Assembly: GCF_000186345.1 (NCBI RefSeq)
Contig: NC_014962.1
Span: 2,108,001-2,172,000 of the forward strand
Origin: Isosphaera pallida ATCC 43644
GTDB lineage: Bacteria; Planctomycetota; Planctomycetia; Isosphaerales; Isosphaeraceae
Reading direction: 5' to 3'
DNA length: 64,000 nucleotides
Shown: positions 26,030 to 36,032 of the stretch, one piece after another
Layout: every line of letters starts with the position of its first letter
Numbering within the stretch: position 1 is the first letter of the stretch
The notes under the pieces: generated by a model
Databases searched by the model: none
Seen by the model: only the letters and a program-made list of their open reading frames with translations
What the model was told of the DNA's origin: nothing
Translations under genes and position numbers: made by a program

Positions 26030-26692
26030 ATGTTCAACCTCGTTCATCCTGCGACGCGCCCGGCGGCTTATCGACTCTCCGCTGCGCTCACTGGCCTCAC
26101 CACCCTGACGATCGTTTTAGCCGCTCCGGCTTGCGGACGGGCTCAGAGCGAGCGTGGCGAATGGGTCGCCCTGTTCGACGGTCAAACCCTTCAAGGCTGG
26201 GAGTCGTGGGACGCCAAAGGCAAAGCCGATCCCGCCAAGAACTGGAAGGTCGAGGAGGGCGCGATCCACGGCTTCGGCGAGGTCGCCCACCTCTTCAGCG
26301 AGCGGGGCGACTACGAGAACTTCCACCTCCGCGCGGAAATCAAGATCGCCGATAAGGGCAATTCCGGCATGTATTTTCGGACTCAGAAAGGTCCAGGCTT
26401 CCCCGAGGGCTACGAGGCCCAAATTAACTCCACCGGACGCGACCCGGTTAAAACCGGCTCGCTCTACAATCGTGTGCTGATCAAAGAGATCCTGGTGCCG
26501 GCCGACGAGTGGTTCACGTATGAAGTCATCGCTAAAGGGAACCACTTCACTGTGATCCTCAACGGCAAGACCCTTTATGAATACGTTGACCGAGCCAATC
26601 AATACCCGAAAGGCCACATCGCCTTCCAGCAGCACGACCCCGGTAGCCATGTTTGGATTCGTAAGGTGGAAATCATGGAGTTTCCTCAGTAA
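26030..26692 (+). CDS. Exported DUF1080 (3-keto-disaccharide hydrolase-like) protein
   Basis: 220 residues from ATG 26030, GGAG eight bases upstream. The signal peptide ends near ACGRAQ. The single DUF1080 domain carries WVALFDGQTLQGWE, the GNSGMYFRTQ core, and EWFTYEVIAKGNHFTVILNGK, ending in GHIAFQQHDPGSHVWIRKVEI. The fold is a lectin/glucanase-like jelly roll, greatly expanded in planctomycetes and linked to glycan breakdown. It is probably periplasmic. Confidence 0.93.
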   Translation: MFNLVHPATRPAAYRLSAALTGLTTLTIVLAAPACGRAQSERGEWVALFDGQTLQGWESWDAKGKADPAKNWKVEEGAIHGFGEVAHLFSERGDYENFHLRAEIKIADKGNSGMYFRTQKGPGFPEGYEAQINSTGRDPVKTGSLYNRVLIKEILVPADEWFTYEVIAKGNHFTVILNGKTLYEYVDRANQYPKGHIAFQQHDPGSHVWIRKVEIMEFPQ

Positions 26693-26865
26693 CACCCCGT
26701 CTTCCCCACCCGTTTCTCACCCTCCTATCGAACCAACGACCTTGACACGCGACGGACGCAAACCTCCGCGGGCGTCTGCCGCAATTGAGCGCGAGGCGGC
26801 TCAACCGAATTCAGCCTCGTTCGACCGCCCCTGTGAACCCGCCTAACAAGGACGCTTGAACCATT

Positions 26866-28608
26866 ATGAACGAACTCCGCCCGATTGAAACCCTCAGAGA
26901 GCCTTCCGCCTCTCCGACGATCCCCCGCAACTTCTGGTTGCGCAAACCGATGAGGGTTCTTGTGGCCGAAGCCAACGCCGATCAAGGCGAACACGCGATG
27001 AAGCGCTCGCTTACGGCGTTCAATCTAACCATGTTGGGCGTCGGCGCGATCATCGGTGCGGGGATCTTCGTGTTGATCGGCCAGGCCGCCGCCGTCCACG
27101 CCGGGCCGGCGGTGACCCTTTCGTTCGTACTGGGCGGCATGGCCTGCGCCTTTGCCGGGATGTGCTACGCCGAAATGGCCTCCACCGTGCCAATCTCCGG
27201 CTCGGCCTACACCTATTCCTACGCCACGATGGGCGAACTGGTCGCCTGGCTCATCGGCTGGAACCTCATTCTGGAATACTCCCTCGGCGCGACCGCTGTG
27301 TCGATCGGCTGGTCGGGCTATCTGGTGAGCATTCTCTATGACTTTGGCATCAACATCCCCCCGGAAATCATCGCCTCACCCGGCACCGCGTTGGCCCAGG
27401 TCGGGCCCGAACTCTCTGAACAACTCGGGATGAGAACCGGTTGGCACAACTTCGAGGCCGTGGCCTCGCGGATCGAGCAAGCCAAACTCTCGATCGACCC
27501 GGCCTCCCTACCCCAGGCGACCGCCTGGATCAACGTCCCAGCGATGTTCATCGTCGGATTCTCTAGCCTGCTGCTGATTCTGGGAATCGAGGAGTCGGCC
27601 AAGGTCAATAACGTCATCGTTGTTCTCAAGGTGTCCGTGATTCTGCTGTTCATCTTCGCGGGGATCGGCTACTTCTCCACCGCCAACTGGGGTCCCCGGG
27701 GCGTCCAAGACTTCCTCCCGCCCAATACCGGTGTCTTCGGTGAGTTCGGCTGGTCGGGGGTCTGGAGAGCCGCCGGTCTGGTCTTCTTCGCCTACATCGG
27801 CTTCGACGCCGTTTCTACCGCTGCCCAGGAAACCAAGAATCCGCAGCGTGATTTACCCATCGGCATTCTTGGCTCTCTCTTCATCTGTACCCTCCTTTAT
27901 GTTGCATTGGCGTTCGTGCTAACCGGCGTGGTCAACTACAAAGCGCTGGCGGTGCCCGATCCGATCGCCGTGGGGATCGACGCCATCGGCCTGCCTTGGC
28001 TCAAGCCGTTGGTGAAACTCGGCGCGTTGGCAGGAATCAGTTCGGTGGTGCTGGTGATGCTCATGGCTCAAAGCCGCATCTTTATGACCATGTCACGCGA
28101 CGGCCTGCTGCCCCGCTGGGTCGGCCGCCTGCATCCGCGATACCGCACACCCCACCTCTCCACCATGGCGATCGGGGCGCTGGTGATGGCCGGCGCAGGG
28201 GTGTTGACCATTTCCGACGCCGGCGAACTCGTCTCGATTGGCACCTTGTTCGCGTTCGCTCTGGTTTGTGTCGGCGTGTTGATTCTGAGGGTCAATCACC
28301 CCGAACTGCCCCGGGGCTTCCGGGTTCCCTTCGTTTGGTTGTTCGCTCCGCTTGGGACGCTCATGTGCGTGGGACTCATGGCGGGACTACCCTACGCGAC
28401 TTGGGTTCGTCTGAGCCTCTGGACCAATCTTGGTCTGCTCATTTATGCGTCCTATGGCTCGCGCAATAGCAAAGTGGTCCAATCCTGGTGGAGCGGCAAG
28501 CTTGGCAACGACCCTGAACGGATCGACCCGCCACCCCATTTGGACAGTCTCCCCACCACCGACGGCCAATCAAAATCCCCGCCGGAGGCGGACCGCTTCC
28601 CGTCCTGA
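26866..28608 (+). CDS. APC-family amino acid permease
   Basis: 580 residues with about 12-13 hydrophobic spans. The core begins MKRSLTAFNLTMLGVGAIIG, the APC signature with the unwound GAGIF in helix 1, and later has YIGFDAVSTAAQETKNPQRD, typical of cationic amino acid transporters. A hydrophilic insert (about 165-215) separates spans 4 and 5. Substrate is probably a cationic or neutral amino acid; this is inferred from the family. An in-frame ATG at 26950 would shorten the N-terminus by 28 residues. Confidence 0.93.
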   Translation: MNELRPIETLREPSASPTIPRNFWLRKPMRVLVAEANADQGEHAMKRSLTAFNLTMLGVGAIIGAGIFVLIGQAAAVHAGPAVTLSFVLGGMACAFAGMCYAEMASTVPISGSAYTYSYATMGELVAWLIGWNLILEYSLGATAVSIGWSGYLVSILYDFGINIPPEIIASPGTALAQVGPELSEQLGMRTGWHNFEAVASRIEQAKLSIDPASLPQATAWINVPAMFIVGFSSLLLILGIEESAKVNNVIVVLKVSVILLFIFAGIGYFSTANWGPRGVQDFLPPNTGVFGEFGWSGVWRAAGLVFFAYIGFDAVSTAAQETKNPQRDLPIGILGSLFICTLLYVALAFVLTGVVNYKALAVPDPIAVGIDAIGLPWLKPLVKLGALAGISSVVLVMLMAQSRIFMTMSRDGLLPRWVGRLHPRYRTPHLSTMAIGALVMAGAGVLTISDAGELVSIGTLFAFALVCVGVLILRVNHPELPRGFRVPFVWLFAPLGTLMCVGLMAGLPYATWVRLSLWTNLGLLIYASYGSRNSKVVQSWWSGKLGNDPERIDPPPHLDSLPTTDGQSKSPPEADRFPS

Positions 28609-28684
28609 ACCTGAGTCTGAGCCTGAACCCACCACGAATGTCTCAACCCCCGCCCGTTCGGCGCTAGGATCGAGGAGTCTCGGT

Positions 28685-30766
28685 ATGAAAAGGAAAGAGA
28701 CCGAGCGCTCGGCCCCAACCCAACGCCGGGCCGGACCGCTCGATGGCGACATCGACGCGGCCCTAGGGCCGGGGGGGCCAATCCAACGGGCGATGGGCCA
28801 GTACGAAGCCCGCTCTCAACAACTCGAAATGGCCCGCGCCGTGGCTCGGGCCATCCGCGACCGCCGCCACCTCCTCGTCGAAGCCGGAACCGGCGTCGGC
28901 AAGAGCTTTGCCTATCTGGTCCCTTCGATCCTGGCCGCCGTGGAACGTGGGCTCAAAGTGGTCGTCTCGACCCACACCATCGCACTTCAGGAACAACTGA
29001 TCCACAAGGATCTTCCCTTCCTGCGCGACGCTTTAGGACGCGACTTCTCCGCTGCGCTGGTCAAGGGACGCTCCAACTACCTGAGTTTACGCCGTCTTCA
29101 GGTCGCCCGCGCCAGAAGCTTTGGGATGCTGACCCGTCCTGACGAGTTCACCGCGTTGCGTTCGCTGGAGGAATGGGTGAAGCGGACCCCGGAAGGCAGC
29201 CGCTCCGACCTGGATTTTCCCATGCCACCTTCGGTTTGGGACGAGGTTCAATCGGAGGACGGCAACTGTCTGGGCCGCCGCTGCCCGACTCACGCCGACT
29301 GTTTTTTCTTCGCGGCCCGCAAGGCGATGTTCTCGGCTCAACTTCTCATCGTCAATCACGCCCTCTACATCATCGACTTAAGCTTGCGGTCTCAGGGACT
29401 TTCGTTTCTACCCGATCACCAGGTCGTCGTCTTCGACGAAGCGCATACCTTGGAGTCGGTGGCCTCAGACCACCTGGGGCCCCGAGTCTCCTCGACAGCC
29501 GTTGATCGTCTGCTCACCCGTTTGTTCAACGAGCGCACTGGCAAGGGACTGCTTCCCGCCTACGCCCGCGAGCACCCCGACCTGCTCGACGCGGTCTTCG
29601 TGACTCGTCGCGCAGCGCATCAATTCTTCGACTTCGTCCGCGACGCCTCCCAGGACCCGCGTGGCCCCATTGCTCCCAACGGTCGAGTCCGCCGCGCGAC
29701 GGGTTGGCGTGACACCCTGGGCGAGGAACTCCGCAAACTGGCCACTCAGATCCACCTAGCCGCGCAACGCATCGACCGCGAGGAGGAACGGGTGGAACTC
29801 GAAGCGGCCCGCGACCGCTGCGAGTCTTTGGCCGCCTCCCTTCACGCCTGGCTCGAACTCGGACCCGACCGCGGGGATTGGGTGGACTGGGTCGAGATCG
29901 AGGCCGGTCCTCGACCACGAGTCACCTTGGCCTCCTCCCCTTTGGAAATCGGTCCCATCCTGCGCGATCAACTCTTCCGCCGCGTTCCCACCGTGATCCT
30001 CGCCTCGGCAACTCTGGCCGTGGGCAAGCCTCCATCGTTTCGCTTTGCCAGCACCCGTTTGGGTCTGGACGACTCCACGCCCTTCGACACTTGCTTGTTG
30101 GGAAGCCCCTTCGATTATCGCAACCAAGCCCGCGTCTTGATCGTCAAAGACTTGCCGGACCCATCCACAGCCCCTGGCGACTTCGAACAACGCGCCATCG
30201 CGGTTTTGCCATCGTTGATCGAACTCACCCAAGGCAAAGCGTTCGTTCTGTTCACGTCGCTGGCAATGCTCGAACGCGCCGCACGCCAGCTGCGTCCTTG
30301 GTTCGACCAACGAGGACTCCGCCTGCTGGCTCAAAACGATGGCCTCTCACGAACAAGGATGCTGGAACTTTTCCGCGCAGATATTCACAGTGTCCTTTTC
30401 GGCGCGGAGAGTTTCTGGCAGGGGGTGGACGTGCCGGGCGAAACCCTCTCCCAGGTTATTGTGGTGCGTTTGCCGTTCAGCGTCCCCGACCGCCCTTTGC
30501 TCGAAGCTCGTTTAGAGGCGATCAAGACGCGGGGCGGCAATCCGTTCCTGGAGTTCCAGGTTCCCGAAGCCGCGATTAAACTCAAACAAGGGTTTGGTCG
30601 GCTGATCCGCTCCCGATCTGACCAAGGGATTGTTTCGCTGCTCGATCCCCGCATCCTCACCAAACCCTACGGTCGAATCCTACTCGACTCCCTGCCGAAC
30701 TGTCCCCGTGAGCAAATCGCGCCAACCTCGTTGTTGGGCGGTTCCGAAACATCCATGTCCTCCTAA
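28685..30766 (+). CDS. DinG-family ATP-dependent DNA helicase
   Basis: 693 residues from ATG 28685; the frame also overlaps the APC gene but has no likeness there. Walker A EAGTGVGKS is at 66-74, DEAH at 251-254, and helicase motifs IV-VI follow (ESFWQGVDVPGE, QGFGRLIRSRSDQGI). The Fe-S domain keeps Cys195, Cys200 and Cys206, but the position of the first ligand in KGRSNYLS is Ser134 rather than Cys. DinG unwinds DNA 5' to 3' in repair. It converges on the deacetylase gene with a 12-bp gap. Confidence 0.92.
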   Translation: MKRKETERSAPTQRRAGPLDGDIDAALGPGGPIQRAMGQYEARSQQLEMARAVARAIRDRRHLLVEAGTGVGKSFAYLVPSILAAVERGLKVVVSTHTIALQEQLIHKDLPFLRDALGRDFSAALVKGRSNYLSLRRLQVARARSFGMLTRPDEFTALRSLEEWVKRTPEGSRSDLDFPMPPSVWDEVQSEDGNCLGRRCPTHADCFFFAARKAMFSAQLLIVNHALYIIDLSLRSQGLSFLPDHQVVVFDEAHTLESVASDHLGPRVSSTAVDRLLTRLFNERTGKGLLPAYAREHPDLLDAVFVTRRAAHQFFDFVRDASQDPRGPIAPNGRVRRATGWRDTLGEELRKLATQIHLAAQRIDREEERVELEAARDRCESLAASLHAWLELGPDRGDWVDWVEIEAGPRPRVTLASSPLEIGPILRDQLFRRVPTVILASATLAVGKPPSFRFASTRLGLDDSTPFDTCLLGSPFDYRNQARVLIVKDLPDPSTAPGDFEQRAIAVLPSLIELTQGKAFVLFTSLAMLERAARQLRPWFDQRGLRLLAQNDGLSRTRMLELFRADIHSVLFGAESFWQGVDVPGETLSQVIVVRLPFSVPDRPLLEARLEAIKTRGGNPFLEFQVPEAAIKLKQGFGRLIRSRSDQGIVSLLDPRILTKPYGRILLDSLPNCPREQIAPTSLLGGSETSMSS

Positions 30767-30778
30767 AAACGAGTTACT

Positions 30779-31819
30779 CTAAACAACGGTGCGACCAAAC
30801 GCGAGCAACGACGCCAATCGTCCCCGAATCATCGAGGTGGTGTCAGCGTGACCCACGCCGAAACGACGAATTGCCCAACGGTCAAGCGTTTGGGGTCGAT
30901 TCACTCCTCCCTCGAACGCAAACGCCGCCTGATAGCCGCACGCCCTCGCCATTGCTTTGGTTGGTTCGTCCACCGCGTCAGAGGTTCCAAACGGATATGC
31001 CAAGGTAGGAATCGGCGTGCCGAGGACACGGGCCAACCATCGTTGGGACTCGATCAATTCCCAGTGTCGTTGCTGGGGTTCCAGGTCGGTCAGGCGTGGG
31101 TGATGATAGGTGTGTGAGCCGACGGCAAGGCCCGCGTCTACCCACCCGCGCAGATGATCTACCCTCATGAACAAGCGTTCGACAATCGCGCTGGGTTGAG
31201 GATCGACTTGAGTTTGTCGCTCCAGCTCGTCGTTGAGGCGGTCCTCATCGAAGGGGCGGGCGGCCAACAACCGGGCGATCCAGGTGGGGATCGCCGCCTC
31301 GTATCCGCACGCAGGATCGGCCTGGAACCTAATCGCAACCGGGTAGGTAAACTCTAGTCGATCTTTTCGTGTGTGACGAAGACACCATGACACCGCGTCC
31401 CACCAAGGCAAACGAGGACGTTCCAGGAAGCCGGTGGGAACGAAGAGGATGGCCGGAATGCCTAACCGCCGCAACACCGGCGCAGCGTGTTCGAATTGAT
31501 CGAAATAGGCGTCGTCGAAGGTGATCAGAATCCGAGGTCGCTTAACCCGAACTCCCCCCACCACCATGTCAACAAGTTCGTCGTGACCAATGATCTCAAA
31601 CTGCGCTTTGAGGAGGATCATCTGGGCTTCGAACTCTTGGGGGGTGGCGGAAATGATTGGGCGATACAACGGGTCGGTCGCGGGATGGGCGATGCGATGA
31701 TAATTGAGTACGGCCAAACCGGGCCGCGCGGCGCAATGCTCCAAAAAACGCCAGCCGCCCAGCTTCTCAATCGCGGCGGCTAGCCTTGCGCGTTTGCCCA
31801 GCCCACTAACAGACGACAT
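30779..31819 (-). CDS. Polysaccharide deacetylase (NodB/CE4)
   Basis: 346 residues. The CE4 motifs are present: ILITFDDAYFDQFEHAAPVL with the metal-binding Asp, VGSHTYHHPRLT with the two His ligands, and TLAYPFGTSDAV. The enzyme removes N-acetyl groups from a surface or peptidoglycan glycan. No classical signal peptide is seen. Its ATG lies inside the end of the upstream gene (14-bp overlap), so the two are translationally coupled. Confidence 0.92.
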   Translation of the reverse strand: MSSVSGLGKRARLAAAIEKLGGWRFLEHCAARPGLAVLNYHRIAHPATDPLYRPIISATPQEFEAQMILLKAQFEIIGHDELVDMVVGGVRVKRPRILITFDDAYFDQFEHAAPVLRRLGIPAILFVPTGFLERPRLPWWDAVSWCLRHTRKDRLEFTYPVAIRFQADPACGYEAAIPTWIARLLAARPFDEDRLNDELERQTQVDPQPSAIVERLFMRVDHLRGWVDAGLAVGSHTYHHPRLTDLEPQQRHWELIESQRWLARVLGTPIPTLAYPFGTSDAVDEPTKAMARACGYQAAFAFEGGVNRPQTLDRWAIRRFGVGHADTTSMIRGRLASLLAFGRTVV

Positions 31820-32987
31820 AGTCGGCCTCCAACGGACTGAGATGAAGACGGTTGAAGCTGGGCAGCAGACCGGCGGGGTCGCGGAGATGCAAATCTAGCT
31901 CGCTGACCCGATGGAATCCCAAACGTCCCAACGCCGCGTCCAACCAAGGGAGCCCTCCAATGGCGTCAATTCGAGACACCTCATCATGCTTGAGAACTTC
32001 AACCGCCGCCGCGACCGCCTCGCACCAAAGGACTAGGTCGGGACGATCGGCCAGCACCTCCACAATCCGCCCATGAATCGTCGGCCAAGCCGAACTGGTG
32101 GTTCGTCGAATCCGGGTTGCGGTCATCACCACCGCGCGAAGGCCGGTTTCATCGCACAACCTCAAAGCACGAACCCGCGCGCCGACATGAGGACAAGCTA
32201 ACACATAATTGAACCGATTGGCGCTTCGCATGGTCGTGAGGATTGGAGGCCGATCGGGACCAAGGTCGCACCAGGGGGACCCCTGCCAATCCAACGTCTC
32301 GATCCAAGCGTCGAGCTCATCGCCAAACCGATTGACCGGCTCGACGCATAGACCGCCGTGTGACTGGAATCTGGAACCCAGGGCGGCTCTCGCCCATCGC
32401 AGGCCATCGCGTGCCCATCGCAACCCTTGGCGTGCGCGTTCGCGGTGGGACGAGGTTGGCGGCGACACCCAGGGCTTGACCACCCGCACCCACAACGGAG
32501 CGGTGCCCACCAAGCGATAACCAGTGCGCACACTCACTCGGCGGGCCGCCTCAGTCCCACCTAGACCGTACTGCGTGGCGGCCAACCGATGGATCCGCCG
32601 CATCAAACTGACGCCAATCGACCGCCACGGCGACGCCGGATCACGCAGCCAATCTAACATGTGGAGCGTCGTTGGAAGTGTGTACTCGTCCCGCGCGTCG
32701 CGCGGCAGACCCAGGATTTGCCAGCGGCTGAGAGAGACTCCCAGATGAGCCACGATCCGGCGGGACTCATCTGCCCGACGCGCCAGAAGACTTCGAGGCG
32801 TGGTGGAGAACCCCGTCTGCTCGGCCGGTTCCAGAAATTTCCAGGCTAGCACCTCGGGATGAGCAAACGGGGCGTCGGGTTCGACACCGAAGCCCCGCGT
32901 CAAAAAAACGCTGAGGTCGTTGAGGTCGGCGAAGGTGGTGGGTTCAATCACCACATCCCCCACGCCGTCTGGTTGAGACGGATTCAC
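31806..32987 (-). CDS. GNAT-like acyltransferase of unknown target
   Basis: 393 residues from GTG 32987. The N-terminal half resembles an acyltransferase: ADLNDLSVFLTRGFGVEPDAPF, a central beta region with IVAHLGVSLSRWQILGL, and SIGVSLMRRIHRLAATQYGLGG as the CoA-binding-like turn. The C-terminal half has no clear family. Such proteins accompany exopolysaccharide genes, and it overlaps the deacetylase start, which supports a role in glycan modification. The exact family is uncertain. Confidence 0.65.
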   Translation of the reverse strand: MNPSQPDGVGDVVIEPTTFADLNDLSVFLTRGFGVEPDAPFAHPEVLAWKFLEPAEQTGFSTTPRSLLARRADESRRIVAHLGVSLSRWQILGLPRDARDEYTLPTTLHMLDWLRDPASPWRSIGVSLMRRIHRLAATQYGLGGTEAARRVSVRTGYRLVGTAPLWVRVVKPWVSPPTSSHRERARQGLRWARDGLRWARAALGSRFQSHGGLCVEPVNRFGDELDAWIETLDWQGSPWCDLGPDRPPILTTMRSANRFNYVLACPHVGARVRALRLCDETGLRAVVMTATRIRRTTSSAWPTIHGRIVEVLADRPDLVLWCEAVAAAVEVLKHDEVSRIDAIGGLPWLDAALGRLGFHRVSELDLHLRDPAGLLPSFNRLHLSPLEADYVVC

Positions 32988-33017
32988 ATTGAGACCGTTT
33001 CGCGTCGGAGAGAGAGG

Positions 33018-34265
33018 TCAGGACAACTTAGCGTCGGCTTCCTTGACCAGCCGCGCCACGGGCAGGCCGTGGGGACAGGCAGCCTCGGCGGCCAGCAGGT
33101 CGGCCTCCACCAGTTGCCGGGAGATCGGGGGAAGGGCTTGGTAGAGCGCGCGGGCCTGATTGCGCTTGCCATAGGCTTGGTAGTAGCGGTAATAACGCAA
33201 CACGGTCGCCACCGGAACCCCGTTGGCAGCGGTTTCGCATAGATGGCCACATCCATGACAGAAAAGATGAGCGGTTGCTTTGCGATGCTCCTCCAAAAGC
33301 CGGGCCTCCTTGGGGGTGAGGGGTTCACGGCTGGCGGCGATGTTTTCGCGGAGGTCGCTGCGGGTGGTCATTTCGGAGACCACCACATGCATTCGGTCGT
33401 CGGCCCAGACCGCCTTGATCGCAGCCACTTCCTTCTTGATGCCTTGTTCCGTGAACCGAGCCACCTTGTCGGCAAAGCTCTCGGCTCCTTTCTGGGTCTT
33501 CATCGCCACCAGACCGAGGTTGGCCTTGGCCGCCTTGTCGATGGCGCGCTGAAGCGCGTTTCCATCGACGACCCGGAAGTTGTATTGGATCATGATTTGA
33601 TCGATCCAACCAACCTCCGCGGCCTCTTCGACGATTTCGACCAGTCGCGCATCGTGGCAGGAAAGGCCGGCGAACCGGATTTTCCCTTTGCGTTTGAGTT
33701 CCTCAAACGCTTGTTTAACCCCGGAATCGCGCAACATGCCAATCTGATCACCGCTTATGCCGTGGATGTAATAGGCGTCCACGTAGTCAGTGCGCAGCCG
33801 CTCTAGGCTGCGGTCGAGCCGGTCCTCGAAGACCCTAGTGGCGTTGGAACCCTGAGCCTGACGATAACTGGCGTTTTTGGAGACCAGAAACACCTTGTCG
33901 CGCATCTTGGTGCGTTCAATGACGTCGCCCAGATATTTCTCGGATTGCCCATTCTCATAGCTTTCCGATGTGTCGATATAACGCACGCCGGACACCAAGG
34001 CCAGTTGAACAAAGCTAGGACTCATGGCCCAGCTTGTCCCCATGCCCAGTTTGGTGACGGCTTGCCCGGTTTTGCCCAGAATCACCTTGGGCACCGTGTC
34101 GTCACCGGGCGGGATCGGTTCGATTGCGTCGTGGGCCGCGGCCGTTGTGCCAGTGGCGCTTAGGGCGGCCGCCCCCAAACCGATCCCCGCGGTCTGCCGA
34201 AGGAACCGGCGACGAGTCGCGTCGAACCCGCGTCCTTCGTCCTGACGTCCGCATTCATGAGCCAT
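33018..34265 (-). CDS. Aldo/keto reductase with Tat signal and C-terminal cysteine motif
   Basis: 415 residues from ATG 34265, AAGGAG upstream. A twin-arginine-type leader (RRRFLRQTAGIGLGAAALS) indicates export as a folded protein. The AKR barrel has KLGMGTSWAM, YIDTSESYENG with the catalytic Asp/Tyr, the Lys in VFLVSKNAS and the His in AYYIHGISG. The tail has CHGCGHLCE and ACPHG, a ferredoxin-like four-cysteine set also seen in predicted oxidoreductases of this family. Substrate unknown. Confidence 0.9.
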   Translation of the reverse strand: MAHECGRQDEGRGFDATRRRFLRQTAGIGLGAAALSATGTTAAAHDAIEPIPPGDDTVPKVILGKTGQAVTKLGMGTSWAMSPSFVQLALVSGVRYIDTSESYENGQSEKYLGDVIERTKMRDKVFLVSKNASYRQAQGSNATRVFEDRLDRSLERLRTDYVDAYYIHGISGDQIGMLRDSGVKQAFEELKRKGKIRFAGLSCHDARLVEIVEEAAEVGWIDQIMIQYNFRVVDGNALQRAIDKAAKANLGLVAMKTQKGAESFADKVARFTEQGIKKEVAAIKAVWADDRMHVVVSEMTTRSDLRENIAASREPLTPKEARLLEEHRKATAHLFCHGCGHLCETAANGVPVATVLRYYRYYQAYGKRNQARALYQALPPISRQLVEADLLAAEAACPHGLPVARLVKEADAKLS

Positions 34266-34365
34266 TGCAAATGCTCCTTTCCAGACGGGTGGGATCGGGC
34301 GTGGGGAGTGAGGAGGGGGCAGGGCGAGGTTTTTTATCCGGGCCGTTCACCTGGATCGCGCCGGT

Positions 34366-35421
34366 TCAATTCTCATCCATTGGGCGCGTTCTCGTCAACC
34401 CGCTTGCTTGGTTGGGAACCCGTCCGGTCAAACCCAGCGCGAGGCGTCCCAACAATCGAGGTTGGGCAGCGACTTTGAGAGGCGTGGCGGGATCGAGCCG
34501 CGTCGCCTGAGCCAAGGCACGACGGGTCAAATCGGGACGACCCGCACAGGCCGCGTCGTAAGCTCGATTAAGATACGAAGACGCCAGATCACGACGCGCC
34601 CGCGCCGCGATTTGCCGACGCTCCGAGGAGGTCCAATTTTTGCCATCCTCTTCGAGAATCTGCCTTGTAATCATGGCCACCTCTTCGAGATCGGCCAAGC
34701 CGGTTTTGAAACTCCAGGTGGCGCTGCGGCGATGCCAACGCACTGCCACCGTCGCTTCGGGACGCCAACGCACCGGATAACGACGCGACAGCCGTGCCCA
34801 ACACTCCCAGTCCACTGCGTATCTGAGACGTTCGTCGAAGCCACCGATTTCCAGCATCGCCATACGCTTCAAGGTGACGCTCGAACATCGCACGGGATTC
34901 TCCACCGCAAGAATGTGGTTGAACTCACCGGCCTCAAATCGCTTGGAAAGGGCTCCCAGATCGGGAGGAGCCAACGTGGTGGGAGGAATCGGTTGACTCG
35001 CCTCGTCGATCAGCTCCACCGAAGAGAAGGTCATGGCCAGCGAGGGATCGTCCCGATGATGTCGATCTGCTCCGAACACGTATCCGGGTCGTGGGAGATC
35101 GTCCTGGTGAAGGATTGTCAGCAAGGGCGTTCGCGCTCGAGCCAAGCAACGATTCCAGTTGCCCGCCAGCCCCAGGGGCCGCTCATGAATTTCCCAGTGG
35201 ATCGTCAAACCGGAATCGGCTAGCCTTCTCCGAGCTAGCAAGACCGTATCATCAGTGGAACCGTCATCGCAAATGACCAGCTCGAAAGCCGGTCCTTGCC
35301 GACATTGTTTCAACACTCCGTCAAGCGTCTCGTTGAGGTGCCGCGCACCGTTGAAAGTGGGTAGCGCGATGGTCCAACGAGGCGGATCCTCAGAGGTGTC
35401 GGCAGGATCGTCGTTCCTCAT
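34366..35421 (-). CDS. Glycosyltransferase family 2
   Basis: 351 residues with a GT-A fold: WTIALPTFNGARHLNETLDG, the UDP-sugar motif VICDDGSTDDT, LLTILHQDDLPRP as the DxD-like metal site, and YAVDWECWARLSRRYPV in the acceptor half. A C-terminal helical region of about 100 residues may dimerise. It belongs with the acyltransferase and deacetylase genes downstream in a probable surface-glycan group. No transmembrane segment. Confidence 0.92.
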   Translation of the reverse strand: MRNDDPADTSEDPPRWTIALPTFNGARHLNETLDGVLKQCRQGPAFELVICDDGSTDDTVLLARRRLADSGLTIHWEIHERPLGLAGNWNRCLARARTPLLTILHQDDLPRPGYVFGADRHHRDDPSLAMTFSSVELIDEASQPIPPTTLAPPDLGALSKRFEAGEFNHILAVENPVRCSSVTLKRMAMLEIGGFDERLRYAVDWECWARLSRRYPVRWRPEATVAVRWHRRSATWSFKTGLADLEEVAMITRQILEEDGKNWTSSERRQIAARARRDLASSYLNRAYDAACAGRPDLTRRALAQATRLDPATPLKVAAQPRLLGRLALGLTGRVPNQASGLTRTRPMDEN

Positions 35422-35468
35422 AGCCTATGCCCCTCTGCGTTTGGCGAGCGACGGCGGAGTTCGCCGGC

Positions 35469-35807
35469 TCACGGACCACCATCCCACTGTTTCGCTTCCC
35501 GGCCTAGAGAACGTAACCGGTCCCAGGTGAACAGACCGGTCGAGTGGCCATCGCTCCACACGAGCTTGACGGCGTAGCTTCCCACCGGGGCCATGCCCTC
35601 GGGTCTCACGTCGGGGTCGATTGCCTCGGGACCGACCACCCGCTCGCCAGTGATTTCGTTGACGCAGGACGCGCAGGGACACCGTCCCCTCAAGAAGCGG
35701 TAAGGCAGGCGATCGGTGACGCCGTCCTCCCAGACCAATTCCAAAACCCTCTCAGACTGCAAAGCCCGGATGTTGGTAGGTGGATCGATCATTTTATGCT
35801 CGGACAT
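35469..35807 (-). CDS. DUF971 protein (gamma-butyrobetaine hydroxylase N-domain-like)
   Basis: 112 residues. The domain has VLELVWEDGVTDRLPYRFLR, CPCASCVNEITGER with three cysteines, and a C-terminal YAVKLVWSDGHSTGLFTWDRL. This is the small zinc/Fe-S-linked DUF971 domain found alone in bacteria and fused at the N-terminus of eukaryotic gamma-butyrobetaine hydroxylase. Its role in bacteria is unsettled; iron-sulfur protein maturation has been suggested. Start ATG 35807. Confidence 0.92.
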   Translation of the reverse strand: MSEHKMIDPPTNIRALQSERVLELVWEDGVTDRLPYRFLRGRCPCASCVNEITGERVVGPEAIDPDVRPEGMAPVGSYAVKLVWSDGHSTGLFTWDRLRSLGREAKQWDGGP

Positions 35808-36032
35808 GAGTTACCTCACTTTTGGGTTCGATCACCACATCCGCGACCCTCCCGGTCAAGTCAGATCGGCGGGCAGGGACTGGAAAGGTTCCAGCCTCAT
35901 TGGTCGCGCTTGAGAACGAAGGTATTATGAGTTTGGGGAAGGACCGAGGCGAGGTTCAGCCGACAGCGCTTGGTTCGCCACCTTTGCCAGATCTTCCCGA
36001 CCCAAAACCATGCCGACGGGGGAGGTTCCAGC

